64,000 bases of DNA from Aedes albopictus (lineage: Eukaryota; Arthropoda; Insecta; Diptera; Culicidae). The DNA lies in contig NC_085138.1 of the NCBI RefSeq assembly GCF_035046485.1, forward strand, positions 6,323,409 through 6,387,408, written 5' to 3'. This document shows positions 12,290 to 24,104 of this stretch, piece after piece; position 1 is the stretch's first letter; the number at the start of each line of letters is the position of its first letter. The notes beneath the pieces were generated by a model, which was not told the origin of the DNA, made no database searches, and saw nothing but the letters and a program-made list of their open reading frames with translations. The position numbers and the translations under genes were made by a program.

Positions 12290-13960
12290 ATGTGCATGGG
12301 TTCCGTTAAATTTTACACTTGACCACTTTTGGCGGGACACCTGGAACCGATTCCAGTTGTCTCAAATATGGTCTGAGACTATGTTCTTGTCAACTGTTCA
12401 TCGGGTTAGGTACCTAAAAAAACGAAAATTAATATGATCGGAGGCTATTTTTTGCTAACCGTTCGCATTTTTTTTTGAAAAAGCTGCGATTTTATGTGTC
12501 GCATGCCTGGAACCGGTTGCGGAACACTACCGGTACTTTCTTAAATAGTCTGAGCTTATTTGCTTGCTAACGTTTATAAGATTATCAAAAATCCGCGCTT
12601 TGCTGTGTCGCATGCATGGGTTCGGTTCAGTCTTATATTTAGGCGCATTCGGAGGGAAACCCGGAACTAGTTTCGGAACTATTGATAGTCCCTAATGCGA
12701 TCTTAGCCTACGTCCTTGATAACCGATCTTCAGTTTGTCGGAAAAGCCATGATTTGATGTGCCGCTACAACAGTTTTGTTCGATTTTATATACGGCCACT
12801 TCCAGCGGGACACCCGGAACCGGTTCAAATATGGAGACTGTTTTCTTGCTAACTGCTCATCAGGATATCGAAATTGCCGCAATTTGATATGTCGCATGCA
12901 TAGTTTTATATCACTTTTATATTTAACCACTAGCGGCAGGACATCTGGAACCGGTTCCGGAACTCTGCCGGTTCAGATATGGTCTGAGATTGTTTTCTTG
13001 CTAACTGTTCATCAGGTTAATGAAATTTTCGCAGTTTGCTGTGTCGCATGCATGGGTTTGGATCAATTTTATATTTGAACCACTTCCAGTGGGACATCCG
13101 GAACCGGTTCCTAAACACTACCGGTTCAGATATGGTCTGAGTCTTTTTTTATTCCTACCTTTTATTGTCCATTTGATATTCCGCATGCATGAATTTGGTT
13201 CACTTTAATATTTGGCCACTTCCGGGGACACCTGAAACCGGTTCCGGAACACTGACGGTTCAGATATGGTCTAAGACTGTTTTCTTGCTAACTGTTCATC
13301 AGGCTGTCGAAATTGCCGCAATTTGATGTGTCACATGCATAGTTTTGGATCACTTTTATGTTTAACCCATGGTTTGGCCACTTCCGGCGGGACATCCGGA
13401 ACCGCATCCGGAACACAACCGGTTCAGATAAGGTCTGAGTCTTTTTTAATTCCAACCTTTCATTGTCAAAAAAAGCCGCACTTTGATATGCCGCATGCAT
13501 GGATTTGGTTCACTTTAATATTTGGCCACTTCCGGTGGGACACCCGAAACCGGTTCCGGAACACTGCCGGTTCAGATATGGTCTAAGACTGTTTTCTTGC
13601 TAACTGTTCATCAGGTTCATCGAAATTGCCGCAATTTGATGAGTCACATGCAGTTTTGGATCACTTTTAGATATGGCCACTTCCGTCATAACATCTGGAA
13701 CCGGTTCCGGAACACAGCCGGTTCAGATAAGGTCTGAGATTGTTTTATTGCTAACTGTTCATCAGGTTACCGAAGTTGCCGCAATTTGATGTGTCACATG
13801 CATAGTTATGAATCACTTTTATATTTGGCCACTTCCAGCGGGACATCCGTAACCGGTTCCGGAACACAACCGGATCAGATAAGGTCTGAGACTATTTTAT
13901 TGTCAACTGTTCATCAGGTTATCGAAAATGCCGCAGTTTGATGTGTCGCATGAATGTGTT
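12290..13960 (+). repeat. Tandem repeat of about 150 bp inside the mobile element
   Basis: The word GGTCTGAG (or GGTCTAAG) recurs at about 12371, 12548, 12697 (degenerate), 12838 (degenerate), 12982, 13135, 13270, 13433, 13581, 13732 and 13884, so spacing is 135-177 bp. Each unit contains TTTGATGTGTCGCATGCATG, GGCCACTTCCGG and the palindrome GGAACCGGTTCCGGAAC. Weak related copies occur at 48560-48905 (opposite orientation) and 52020-52200. Confidence 0.92.
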
Positions 13961-14152
13961 TGTTACATTTTTATGTATGGCCCTTTCCACGGTTTACTGG
14001 TCCGGAACACGTAAATGGCCATAACTCCGGAACGGCTGGACCGATCCGAACCATTTTCAATAGGAAACAATGGGACCATATTCCGCGTCGAATGAACCGT
14101 CGGTCATTAAAATTGGTTGAGGTTTACTGCCAAAAAGTGATGTGAGTTTTTT

Positions 14153-14236
14153 TGTACACATACACACACACATACACACACACATACACACACACATACA
14201 CACACACATACACACACACACATACATACACACAGA
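14153..14236. repeat. CACACATA microsatellite
   Basis: A simple run of TACACACACA units about 80 bp long lies near the 3' end of the enclosing mobile element. The same position in the related minus-strand element holds a GTGTGTAT run (54018-54066), so the microsatellite belongs to the element family. Confidence 0.95.
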
Positions 14237-14978
14237 CATCAACTCAATTAGTCGAGCTGAGTTGATTGGTATATGTGACTCGACCCTCCGGGCCTTCTAT
14301 CAAAAAGTCATTTTTGGAGTGAACATATAGCCTTTCCAGTACACTTAGTGTACGAGAAAGGCAAAAAAGAAAAAAATTCTTATTACAGAAATTCTGCAAA
14401 TTTAATTTTTTAATTCTCAAAGGATTTTTCTTATAAACTTCTCCAAGAGTTTCCCAGGGAGTTTTTTCAGCTATTCCTTCAGAAATCTCTTTGAACTCAT
14501 TCCTTCAGAAATTCTTCCAAGAATGCCTCCACAGATTTCTATAGAAATCCGACTAACGATTTCTCCAGAAATTTCTCCACGGATTCTTTCTGATTTTTTT
14601 GCAGAATTTTTTTAAGGATACGGGAATTTCAGCAAGCGATTTCTTCGAAAGTTCTTCTATGGATATTTTTTTTCAGAGATTCTTCTGCCTTTGATAATTC
14701 CAGCAGAAAATCCTATAAGGATTCATATTTAAAATGATCTTGTAGTTCACATATACATCCTGAAACTACTTAAGTAATTCCTTCGGAAACACAAGAAGAC
14801 ATTGTACAGACAGTTACTGAAGGAATCCCTTTATAAGTTTGTAAAGGAATCCCTGCACAGGTTTCTGAAAGTATCTCTGGAAGAACTCTAGAGATACTTC
14901 TTGAAATTTTTCTGAAGGGATTCCTCAAATTATGATCTGAAGGAATTCTTCAAAAAATCCATTAAATACCCGACTAGA

Positions 14979-15420
14979 AAAATCTATCAAGTTTATAACA
15001 CATGTGTTATGATGTTATAAAAATTTTCTATAACGTATTATGTTATAAACTAGGTGCATGATGATGTTAAAATAACTAAAATTGTAACAAAAAGTACACC
15101 GCTCTAATCAAAATAAAACCTATTTTGTTATGATCTGATCAATATTATAACAAAATATGATATAAGTTTAAGCTTCAAGAAAACTACTTCCTATCATATT
15201 TTGATACAATTGTTCAAAATGATTTTCTGAATGTCAAGTAATTGAAACTAAATTATTTCACAATGAGTTATTAAACAACATTTATAACGTAATGTGATAT
15301 AATTGAGATATAATATTTTTAATCATCAAAGATATTAAAACTTGATTATATCACAATGAGTTATAAATATCAGGGTTTGTTATAATAATGTTATATTTTT
15401 GTTAGAATCTTCTAGTCGGG
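14979..15420. mobile_element. CCCGACTAGAA-ended AT-rich MITE
   Basis: The element starts CCCGACTAGAAAAATCT and ends AGAATCTTCTAGTCGGG, an imperfect inverted pair. TA flanks both sides (14977-14978 and 15421-15422), consistent with a 2-bp target duplication. The interior is rich in TATAACA and TGTTATA words and has no coding capacity. Relatives lie at 27863-32401, 36429-36923 and 38097-39059. It was inserted into a 12-bp-type array. Confidence 0.88.
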
Positions 15421-15647
15421 TATCTTTGGAGAAACATAATGTCATGAAAAGTTCTAGAGGAATCTCAAAAATAATTTCGAGGAAAAAATTGAAAGACTTT
15501 ATAAAGGAAATGGCATTTTTCAAAGAACAAAATCCTAAGTAGATTTCTAAAACACACCCTTGAGAAAGTTCCATAGAAAACCCAATAGGAATTTCTGAAG
15601 AATTCTCAAAAAGCATTCAGCAGTTAGAAATTACAGACGAACGCAAT

Positions 15648-15708
15648 TAATTGATTGATTGATTTGACTTTATTTAAGAGACTTTCAGCCCTTGGCTGGT
15701 TCGTCTCT
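15648..15708 (-). mobile_element. 61-bp retroposed element tail with 9-bp target duplication
   Basis: On the minus strand it reads AGAGACGAACCAGCCAAGGG, then TCTTAAATAAAGTC, then a short run of TCAA repeats. It is flanked by GAACGCAAT at 15639-15647 and again at 15709-15717, a 9-bp direct repeat. This is the signature of a severely 5'-truncated LINE or SINE insertion. A degraded relative of the same sequence is on the plus strand at 21169-21200. Confidence 0.8.
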
Positions 15709-16494
15709 GAACGCAATGAAAACATTCTTGGTAGAAACCCTGAACACATTTTAGAAGAATTCTGAAACTGCTGGGGATACCTCTGAAGAATTTTTTAGAA
15801 CGGATTAGTAGACAAAAATCCCAGAAGCAATTTCTGAAGTAATCCCAAAATGAACTCCTGGAGAAAACGCTGCAGAAATTATTAAAAAAAAACTGTGGGA
15901 ATTCCTGATGGTATCACTAAAGACCCTTATGTAATAAAAAATACTGGAGAAATGTCAAACAATAAAATGTGGAGTAATTTCTGAAGGAGTTCCTCAAAGC
16001 ATCTTGGGAGATATTCTCGAAGAATCAGAAGAAAGATTTGATTAAATCCTATTGGGAATCTCTTGATCATTTTCAAGAGGAATTTCTGAAAAATGCCAAA
16101 GATTTTTTTCCAGAAAAGCTTGAAGGTACTTCTGGAGAATTATAACTAGGAATACATGTTGCATCCTCTGATGGAATTTCAATATGAGTTTCTGGAAGAG
16201 TTTCTAAAATAAATCAAGAATTTCTGAAGAAAATTTTCAAAACAAATGCATGGGCAGGAATATAATCCGAAGGACACTTAGAGAAATCATTTGGAAAATT
16301 GTTGCTGAAATCATTCAAGAGGAAATCCTGCAAACTTGTTTTGTCTGTATTCCAACAAAAAACTTCGGTAAAAGCCGGAAAAACCCTGATAGAATCCCTG
16401 GCGGTTTTCCTTGTGCGGTTAGTTTTTTATTCATTTATCAAAAAAGCATCGCTTAGATTAGGAATAATCATTCAAATAATATGCATAAGACGCA

Positions 16495-16697
16495 TTAGTT
16501 TAATCATTTCCGTGGTGGCGTAGTAGGAATTTTGAGTAAACAGCTCTGATTTTACCATGACATGTTAAGAAGTAAATTTTTTCTGCATTAGTTAAATCAT
16601 TTCTGTGGGGGCGCACCAGTATAGAGGGCTCTGCAATTTAGGAATCTTGAGTAAACAGCTCTGATTTTACCACGACATGTTAAAAAGTAATTTTTCC
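16495..16697 (+). repeat. Two-copy direct repeat of about 95-110 bp
   Basis: ATTAGTTTAATCATTTCCG near 16495 and ATTAGTTAAATCATTTCTG near 16588 begin two similar blocks. Both contain GAGTAAACAGCTCTGATTTT and GACATGTTAA(A/G)AAGTAA. The second block carries a small extra segment. The identity of the repeat is unknown. Confidence 0.8.
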
Positions 16698-16701
16698 TTA
16701 A

Positions 16702-17245
16702 CCCTCCAATACCCAAATTTTTGATTTTGTGCTAAACATCATTTTTCGTCATTTAAAATCGATTTAAACATGTTTTGGAAGATGATTCTTCTTAATTCTC
16801 GATTTTGTGAATTTCGGGTTTTGATTTTTCTAATTTTAATTTTTGAACACCCTTACGTTTTTATATTTTTCCTAGAAGCCTATTTGGGGTACGAATTTTT
16901 TGAGACGAAAACATTTTGAGATTTCATGATTATTATTGAAACATTTTTATATCTAGTTTTTTTCAAGGAAAATTTTATTTTCCGTGTAATTTTAAGGAAA
17001 ATTATTTAAGAGTGTATTCAACCCCCTTAAACTATTTTTTTATGTTGGAATGATTTGGAAAAAAAATTAAATTATGTCAATTGTAGCGGGTTAATACAAA
17101 ATAAACAAAGGCTTCTGAAAGATGACTAAAACATCAATTTTTCGATGATTTTTAAAAAATGTAAAAATAAAAATAATAAAGAAATAAAAATTACAAAAAT
17201 GCTCAACCTATACCCCGTTTAAAGGCAGGGTTGGGTATTAGAGGG
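16702..17245. mobile_element. TTAA-flanked MITE, CCCTCCAATACCCAA termini
   Basis: TTAA lies at both edges (16698-16701 and 17246-17249). Inside are the inverted termini CCCTCCAATACCCAA and TTGGGTATTAGAGGG, differing at one position. The interior is AT-rich and non-coding. TTAA target duplication with a CCC start is typical of piggyBac-type elements; Kolobok also uses TTAA. The length of 544 bp fits a non-autonomous derivative. Confidence 0.9.
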
Positions 17246-17249
17246 TTAA

Positions 17250-18237
17250 ATTGTAGATTACGTAAAAATATCTATAAATAACATGGGCAATTTTCATATA
17301 TTTGGGACAACAGGGTGCGAAAAAATACGTATGCAATTTACATATTTTTGCGGAGGTAAAAGAGAAATGTTCAATATCAAGCATAAGATTTTTTAAACAC
17401 ATCTCTTGGCTCAAAATATCAGGTATCAGTAGGTCGGCTCCCTAGGCACGTTCTCCTCCGTTTGGGAAATTTGTGCCATCGCCATAAACACGAGCCTATT
17501 CATCATTTACTTGAGGGAGAAGGGAAGGAAAAAAGGATGGGACAGGGAAAAGGACAGGTAATGGAATAGGGTCTTCATACACGCATAAGCGTACCACAAT
17601 GGGTTCACATGGCGTCCTAAAAAGGACACTGTAATATCGCATAAGCGTACCACAATGGGTTCAAACAGCGCCCTGAAAAGAGCACTGTGATATTGCATAA
17701 AGCGTAAAGAAAGCCTATAGCTCTTTACCACAGCGGGTCAAGAACAGCAGAATGTCCTGCAGATTCAGGTTTCTAAAGTCAGTTTCACTTAAGGTGAAAC
17801 TGGAAGCATTTCCTCACTTTCTACTCTATGATTTTTTAAAAAATAATGAAGCATTATTTTTGAAAACGGTCTTCGTGTACAGTTAGAGGAATGATCAAGC
17901 TATCACCTGGAATTTTTTAACTTGTTGAAAATGATTATCAGTTTTCGAAAACCATTTTTGAACAAAATTGTGATGACTTTTTTTCAGCCAAATTTCTACT
18001 TTGCGCAGCAATATCTCGAAAAGTTTACATGAAACGCCAGTTTTTAAATCCCGTCCAAAGATAGGCAATTTCAAGAGGAAGATTTTTGTCGAAGACATAA
18101 TTAGTGGAAAATGCAATTTTATACATCAAAACCATTTTTTCTTTCAAGTGAACAACAGCAGTTTTCATGCGCTTGCATGTGTGAGTAAGCAACGGACCAG
18201 CAGCAGCAGGACGGCTGAGCAAGTCAAACCAGTTTTG
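17250..18237. other. No gene; mobile-element remnant with 56-bp repeats
   Basis: Around 17408-17790 a GC-richer block contains GGCACGTTCTCCTCCG and 2-3 units of a 56-bp repeat (GCATAAGCGTACCACAATGG at 17583 and 17639, with a partial third at 17695). It looks like the tail of an old non-LTR element, but I cannot assign a family. The rest of the interval shows nothing recognisable. Confidence 0.45.
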
Positions 18238-18396
18238 GGGGCTGTCCATAAACCACGTGGTCATAAGGGGGGGGGGGGGGGGTTTCGGCCAATGACCATT
18301 TTGTATGGACAAATAAAAATTTTTGTATGGACAAATGACCACGCGGGGGGGTTGAAAAGTCCCAAAAAAATGACCACGTGGTTTATGGACAGCCCC
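18238..18396. mobile_element. Second copy of the GGGGCTGTCC foldback MITE
   Basis: The termini are the same as in the copy at 5558-5732. TTG flanks both sides (18235-18237 and 18397-18399), so the target duplication is again 3 bp. The centre has a long G run, as if this copy sits in the opposite orientation. It contains two CCACGTGG palindromes (18253-18260 and 18374-18381). Confidence 0.88.
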
Positions 18397-19042
18397 TTGT
18401 TGGTTGTCGCACAAAGCGGAGACCGAAAAAAACACACGGGAAGGTGGCATCTCGGGTGGGATAAGTGAATGAAATTCTACGGCTAACGTAAAGCAGTGGA
18501 ATTTTGCTGGAGCATGATCGTAACTTTCTCTTTGTGCGATTTAATTTACTCAGTGAAAGATTTTTTTTTGGAAATATTAAAATACATCATCAAATGATGA
18601 TGCGCATGTTCTTGACTAATGGCATAATCGTTGATTGTGTGAACATAAATAATGCTGATTGAAGAAGTGAAGTGTAACGACGTCAATAAAAATGTTTGCA
18701 TATGTTTTTAGCGTACGCAGGGTTCTTGCCGAGGGGGAGGCACTACAATCATGGTGCAACATATGATCATGGTGCAAAATAGAATCATGGTGTTACACGC
18801 AAATGAATTCCCAAGAAGAGGTTTCAACATGGTGTGGTGCTAATATCGCCAATTACTTCATACAGGGATTCTGGAGAGAGCTTCGGATGGTGATGAGGCA
18901 ATGGAAAACTTCAGTATGAAGTAATAATCTCGACTCTTAGAAACGTATCACATACAATGGGAAAAATCGAGAAAATTATCAATTATACAAAAAAATAATG
19001 TCGTTGTGAAAGAATTCCAATGTTGAACAATTAGAGTAATGC
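18397..19042. other. No gene recognised
   Basis: Mixed-composition sequence without a recognisable open frame or repeat termini. A short run of ATCATGGTGCAA-like words is repeated three times near 18750-18800. Confidence 0.4.
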
Positions 19043-20332
19043 GGGGCAAAAGTTCGCACCTAACAGACTTCACAGAATTACTATTAAACGAAAAGAAAAT
19101 ATTATCGTTTTTATTCGTTAAACGGGTCCTTATCATGTTGCCTTCAAAACGTAGTACTAGATTTTTTCAAATTCCTTTTGTAGTTTTAGTAATACAATTT
19201 TCAATACAAGTACTCCAATGCGAACTTTTGCCCCATAGTGGGGGCAAAAGTTCGCATTATGCGGGGTAAAAGTTCGCACCTTGTACGGGGTAGTTTATTG
19301 GTGTGATTTTAATTTATTTCATGTTAATTCATGTTCGTCTTACCACTCTAGCCATGAAATCTGTTTCTTTCTGTTTTTAGCATTACGGCCCAACTGGAAT
19401 ACGACCTGATGTTCAGCTTATGTATAGAATGTGTTTTTTGAAGACTTCCACAACTATCAACTAAGAGCTGTCCTTTCCAACGTTACTGAAGTTGTCAAAA
19501 TACATTGTGGGGTAATCATAGAGATACATGTTGCACAAAATACACGGAAAAATAATCAAATATACAGCAAAACTGTTGAACGGGACCGTAATCGAATCCT
19601 ATCCCCGTCAGTATGGTGATAAAATATAACTGTGAATTTACAAACTAAGCTATGAAAGATCCCGGTAAAGTAGATGAACAAAAGACCTTCAGAAACATAC
19701 GAAAAGACACGACGAGGATGACGAAGAGAATGTTTTAAAATGTTTATAGCCATTCTTCATTTCTTGATTTAAATGGGTGAACATAATGTTTGCCTTACAA
19801 TCAATCTTCTTACAAAACTAAGTTCAAACCCTCTGCCGCAACGATTTCAAGGTGCATACTACACATATTATGCATATATAGTAGTTTTTATACGAAATCA
19901 TCATTGATCCAAAGATTCTGTAATTATATTGATGTACTAGATTCAGAAATCTAGTGCGAACTTTTGCCCCACAGCTACTGCGAACTTTTGCCCCACTGTC
20001 GAGGTTCTAGCAATGTCCCTTTCTATAAGAAGCACTAGTAGTTTATTGATTATTCGAGTGCACCTCACGAACTACTATGGAATAACAATTCTTCGACATC
20101 AAGGGGTTATGAGATTCTTCTTCTTCCTGTTACTACAAATTCTTATTCCAAAAGGTCCAAAAATTCTATCAAAACACCTAGAAACACATTTTTATGCATA
20201 ACTCCGCCAAACCATAACGAAATCGTTCCAATTATTGACGAGTAACTGACCTGATTATGTGTCGAACCCATACAAATTTGTTTGGGTTCTTAACTTGTGC
20301 TCAGAAAAAGACCCCCTGCGAACTTTTGCCCC
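19043..20332. mobile_element. DNA transposon remnant with GGGGCAAAAGTTCGCA termini
   Basis: The left end GGGGCAAAAGTTCGCA at 19043 is matched by its exact inverse, TGCGAACTTTTGCCCC, at 20317-20332. Further copies of this terminus lie inside: inverse at 19219, direct at 19241, direct variant at 19263, inverse at 19955 and 19979, plus a partial copy just outside at 20333. That pattern suggests elements of one family nested within each other. No transposase frame is visible, so these are non-autonomous. Confidence 0.8.
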
Positions 20333-20394
20333 GTGCGAACTTTTGATATTTGATGATAGAGAAGACTCCATACATTGAGTCATAATTCCTAGAT

Positions 20395-23300
20395 AGATTC
20401 GTGCACGAAATCCTGCAAGAATTCCCCCAGAAATTCTTCCAGAAATTCCTTTAGAAATTCCTCCAAGATGCCTCCAAGGATTTCTTCCAGGAATTCCTTC
20501 ACGGATTCCTTCAGAAAATCCTAGAATTTTTCCAGGAATTTCTTCAGAAATTCCTCCAGGGATTCAATAACGAATTTCTTCAGGAATTCCTTCATAAATT
20601 TCTCGAGGAGTTCGTTCAGACATTCCTCCAAAAATTTCTCCAGGAAGCCTCGTATATTTCTCCAGAAATTTCTCAAATAATTCCCCCAGGAATTCCTCCA
20701 GTAAATGCTCCAGGAATTTTCCCAGAAATATCTCCAGAAATACCTCCAGAAACTCCTCCTGAAATTTCTTCTAGGAAAAATCCTCTAGGAATGTCTGTCA
20801 GAATTCCTCCAATATTTCCTCCAGGGTTTCTTCCAGGAATTGCTTCACGGATTCCTTCTGAAAAATCTAATGCAATTTCTCACGGAACTCTTCCAGGAAA
20901 TCCTCCTGGAACCCCTCGAGAAATTCCTCCACGGATTAATCGAGGAAATTCTCAAGGAATTTCTTCAAAAAATCCTCAAAAATTCCTCCAGAAATTACTC
21001 CTGGAATTCTTTCAGAAATTTCTCGAGGAGTTTCTCCAGAAGTTCATCCAGGAAGCTTCAAAAATTTCTTCAGATATCCACCATAGAACTCCTGCAGGAA
21101 TTTTTCCTGCAATTCCTCCAGGAATTCCTCCATTATTTCCACCAGGAATACCTCCAATTTTTAGGATAGAGACGAACCAGCCAAGGGCTGAAAAAAGACA
21201 AATCAAATTTCTCCAAAAATTCCTCCAGGAATTTCTATATAAATTCCTCAACGAATTCCTAAAGGAATGCCTCCAGAAATACCTCCAGGAATTCCTCTAG
21301 GGATTCCTCCAGAAAATTCTCTAGGAATTTGTACCAGAATTCCTCCAGAGAATCCTAAAGGATCTCCCGGATCTCTTCCAAGAATTCCTGCACAGTCGCT
21401 TCCACGATTTCCTCCAGGAATTCCTTCAGGAATTCGTCCATAGATTCCTCCAGAAATTTCTCCACAAATTCCTCCACAAAATTCTCTAGTAGTTTTCGCC
21501 TAAATTCCTCCACTATTTCCTCCAGTGATTCGTTCAGAAATTCCTCCACGGATTGCTCTAGAATATCCTAAAGGAATTTTTCACGGAAGTTTCCCGGGAA
21601 TTCCTCCAGAAATTTCTCCAGGGATATATCCATGAGTTTCCTCAGAAATGCCTCAAAAAAAATCCTTAAGAAATTCTTTGAGGTGCTCCTCCAGACACTC
21701 CTTCAGGAATTCATCCAGAATTCCTAGACAAATTTCTCCCGGAACTCTTCCAGGAATTACTCCAGGAATTCCTCAAAAAAGTGCTCCAGAATTTCCTCTA
21801 TAGATTTCTTTAGATTTTTTTAAGGATTTTTTCAGGAATTTCTCCAGGAGTTTCTCCAGAAATTCCTCCAGAAATTCGTCTAGGTATTCCTCCAGATAGT
21901 CATCTAAGAATTTTTCCAGGAATTCCTCCACGGATTTCAACAGAAAATTCTAAAAAAAAATCTCCGGAACTCTTCCAGGAAATCCTCTAGGAATTCCTCG
22001 AGAAATTTCTCGAGGGATTCCTCCATTGATTTTTCTAGCAATTTCTCTACAAATTTCTTCGGGAATTCCACCAGGGATTCATCAATAAATATCTTTAGAA
22101 ATTCTTCAAAAATCCCTCCAGGAATTCTTTTAGAAATTCCTCGAGGAGTTCCTCCAGCCTTTCATCCAGGAAGCCACAAATATTTTTCCAGAAATTCCTC
22201 TAGGAATTCTTGCATATTTTTTTTCAGGAATATTTCCAGAAAAACCTACAGGAAATCCAAGGGGGATTTCTCTTGAAATTGCTCCAGGATTTCCTCCATG
22301 GATTGATTCTGTGGATCCTCCAGAGATTCCTCCAGTGATTAATCTTGGCATTCTTTCAAAATTTCTTTCAGGAGTTCCTCCTGGGATTCCTTTAGGCATT
22401 CCTCCACTGATTCCCCCAGGACATCTTCCACAGATTCCTTTGGGAATGCCTCGAGTGATTCTTCCAGAAATTCCTCCAGGGATTCCTCCAGAAATACTTC
22501 CAGGAATGCCTTCAGAAATTCCTCCAAGGATTTCTTCCAAGAATTCCTCCACGGATTCCTTCAGGAAAATCCTGCAGAAATTTCTTCCAGAACTCTTCCA
22601 GGATTTTTTTTAAGAATTCTTAGAGTAATTCCGCGAGGAAATCCTCCAGGGAATCCTTCACTGATTGCTCCAGGAATTTCTACAGGATTTTTCCAGAAAT
22701 TTCTTCAGGAACTCCTCCAGGGATTCAATAATGAATTTCTTCAGAAATTCATCAAAAACTTCCTAAAATTCATTCGGGATTTTTTCTCGGAATTCCTTTG
22801 TGGAATATTCCTGGAATTCTTTCGGGGAATCTTCCTGAATTCCTTTGGGGGCTAATTCTGGAATTCCTCCTGGAATTCGTTCGGCAATTCCTCCTGGAAT
22901 TTCATAGACGATGCCTCCTGAAAATTCTTCGGGGATTCCTCCTGGAAATACTGTATACTTTCTGGAAAGATTCCCCCTGGAAATCTTTCATGCATTCCCC
23001 ATGAAATTCGCCCGCGAATTTCGTTTGATTCGGGGATTTTTCTTGAAAATCCTTCGGGGATTCATAATGGAATTCCTTCGGAGATTTCACCTGGATTTTC
23101 CTCCTAGAATTCCTGTGGAGACTCCTACTAGAATTCGTTCGGGGATTTCTTCTGGAATTACTTCGGGAATTTCTCATGCAATTCCTTTGGAGATACCTAC
23201 TGGAATTCTTTGAGATTCTTCCTGTATTTTCTTCGAGAGTTCTTCCTGGAATTCCTTCGTGGATTCCTTCTGAAATTCTTTCGGGGAATCGACCTGAAAT

Positions 23301-23960
23301 CCCTTAGGGAATTACTTCTGGAATTCCTCTTGGAATTCGTTCGGAAATTCCTCTTGGAATTCCTTCGGGGATGCCTTTTAGGATTCTTTGTTGATTCTTC
23401 GAGGATATTTCCTGGAAATCTTTTCCCTTTTCTAGAATTCCCCCCAGAAATTTTTCAGAGATTCCTACTGGAATTTCTTCGGGGATTTCTTCTGGACTTC
23501 CATCAAGGACTACAACTAGAAGTCCTTCGGGGGTTTCTCCTCGAACTCGTTCAGGTGATTCTTTCTGGAATTCTTTCGGGGATTTCTCCTTGAATGCCTT
23601 CGGGGATTCCTTTTGGAATTCCTTCGGAGATTCCTCCTGGAATTCTTTCGGGACTACTCCCAGAAATCCTTCGGAGATTTCTTCTGACATTCAATCGGGG
23701 ATGCCTTCTGAAAATTCTTCGGGCATTCCTCCTTGAAATCATTCTGCAAAGATTCCCTCTGGATCCCCGTTCGGGGATTTTTCTTGAAAATCCTTCGGTG
23801 GTTTCTCATGAAAATCCTTCTAGGATTTCTCCGGGACTTCTTTTTGGAAATCCTTCTGGAATTCCTTCGGAGATTTCTCTTAGAATTCGTTTGGGGATTC
23901 CTCCTGGAATGTCGATGGAAGTTCAGGAGGAATCATTGAAGGAGTTCCAGGAGGAATCCT
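20395..23960. repeat. Large 12-bp array, unit GGAATTCCTCCA
   Basis: This is the clearest array in the window. The unit GGAATTCCTCCA (often GAAATTCCTCCA) repeats in phase for about 2.4 kb and then shifts to a longer variant, TTCGGGGATTCCTCCTGGAA, from about 22790. The unit has no stop codon in any of six frames: it reads Gly-Ile-Pro-Pro, Glu-Phe-Leu-Gln and Asn-Ser-Ser-Arg forward, and Trp-Arg-Asn-Ser, Gly-Gly-Ile-Pro and Glu-Glu-Phe-Leu in reverse. Overlapping open frames of 100-170 codons on both strands are explained by this and are not supported as genes. Confidence 0.95.
21169..21200 (+). mobile_element. Second copy of the GACGAACCAGCC retroposon tail
   Basis: GAGACGAACCAGCCAAGGGC followed by TGAAAAAAGAC lies inside the 12-bp array. 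It matches the minus-strand tail at 15648-15708 but is degraded after the shared core. No target duplication can be distinguished within the repetitive surroundings. Confidence 0.6.
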
Positions 23961-24104
23961 TGAAAGATTTCCAGGGGAAATTTTTCCATAAAGAGGAAAA
24001 GATTTCCAAAAAGAATCCCCAAGAAGAAATACCCAGCAGTATCAGCTCTATTCACTCCTCATATGCATGTTAAGTTTCACTTGACTGCAATGAAAAGGAT
24101 CCGG

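Larger units (their letters stand above)
11476..14366 (+). mobile_element. Non-coding mobile element filled with tandem 150-bp repeats
   Basis: The left end reads TTAATCCACCTAGTGGTGAT followed by CTTTCTCG. The right end holds GCCTTTCCAGTACACTTAG, a small GTACAC..GTGTAC hairpin and GAGAAAGGCAAAA. The same two ends bound the elements at 50570-51757 and, on the minus strand, 53885-55691. Close to the right end come a CACACATA microsatellite and a block reading GTCGAGCTGAGTTGATTGG. No transposase or reverse transcriptase was found. The class is unresolved: the ends share a short inverse match (CTTTCTCG), but no clear target duplication is visible. Confidence 0.75.
14370..16410. repeat. 12-bp-type array split by a MITE
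   Basis: Degenerate TTCTCCAGAAATT words (to about 14700) and then the complementary TCTGGAGAAATT and CTGAAGGAATT words fill this interval. A CCCGAC-ended MITE at 14979-15420 interrupts it, and a 61-bp retroposed tail lies at 15648-15708. Short open frames here are repeat by-products. Confidence 0.75.
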
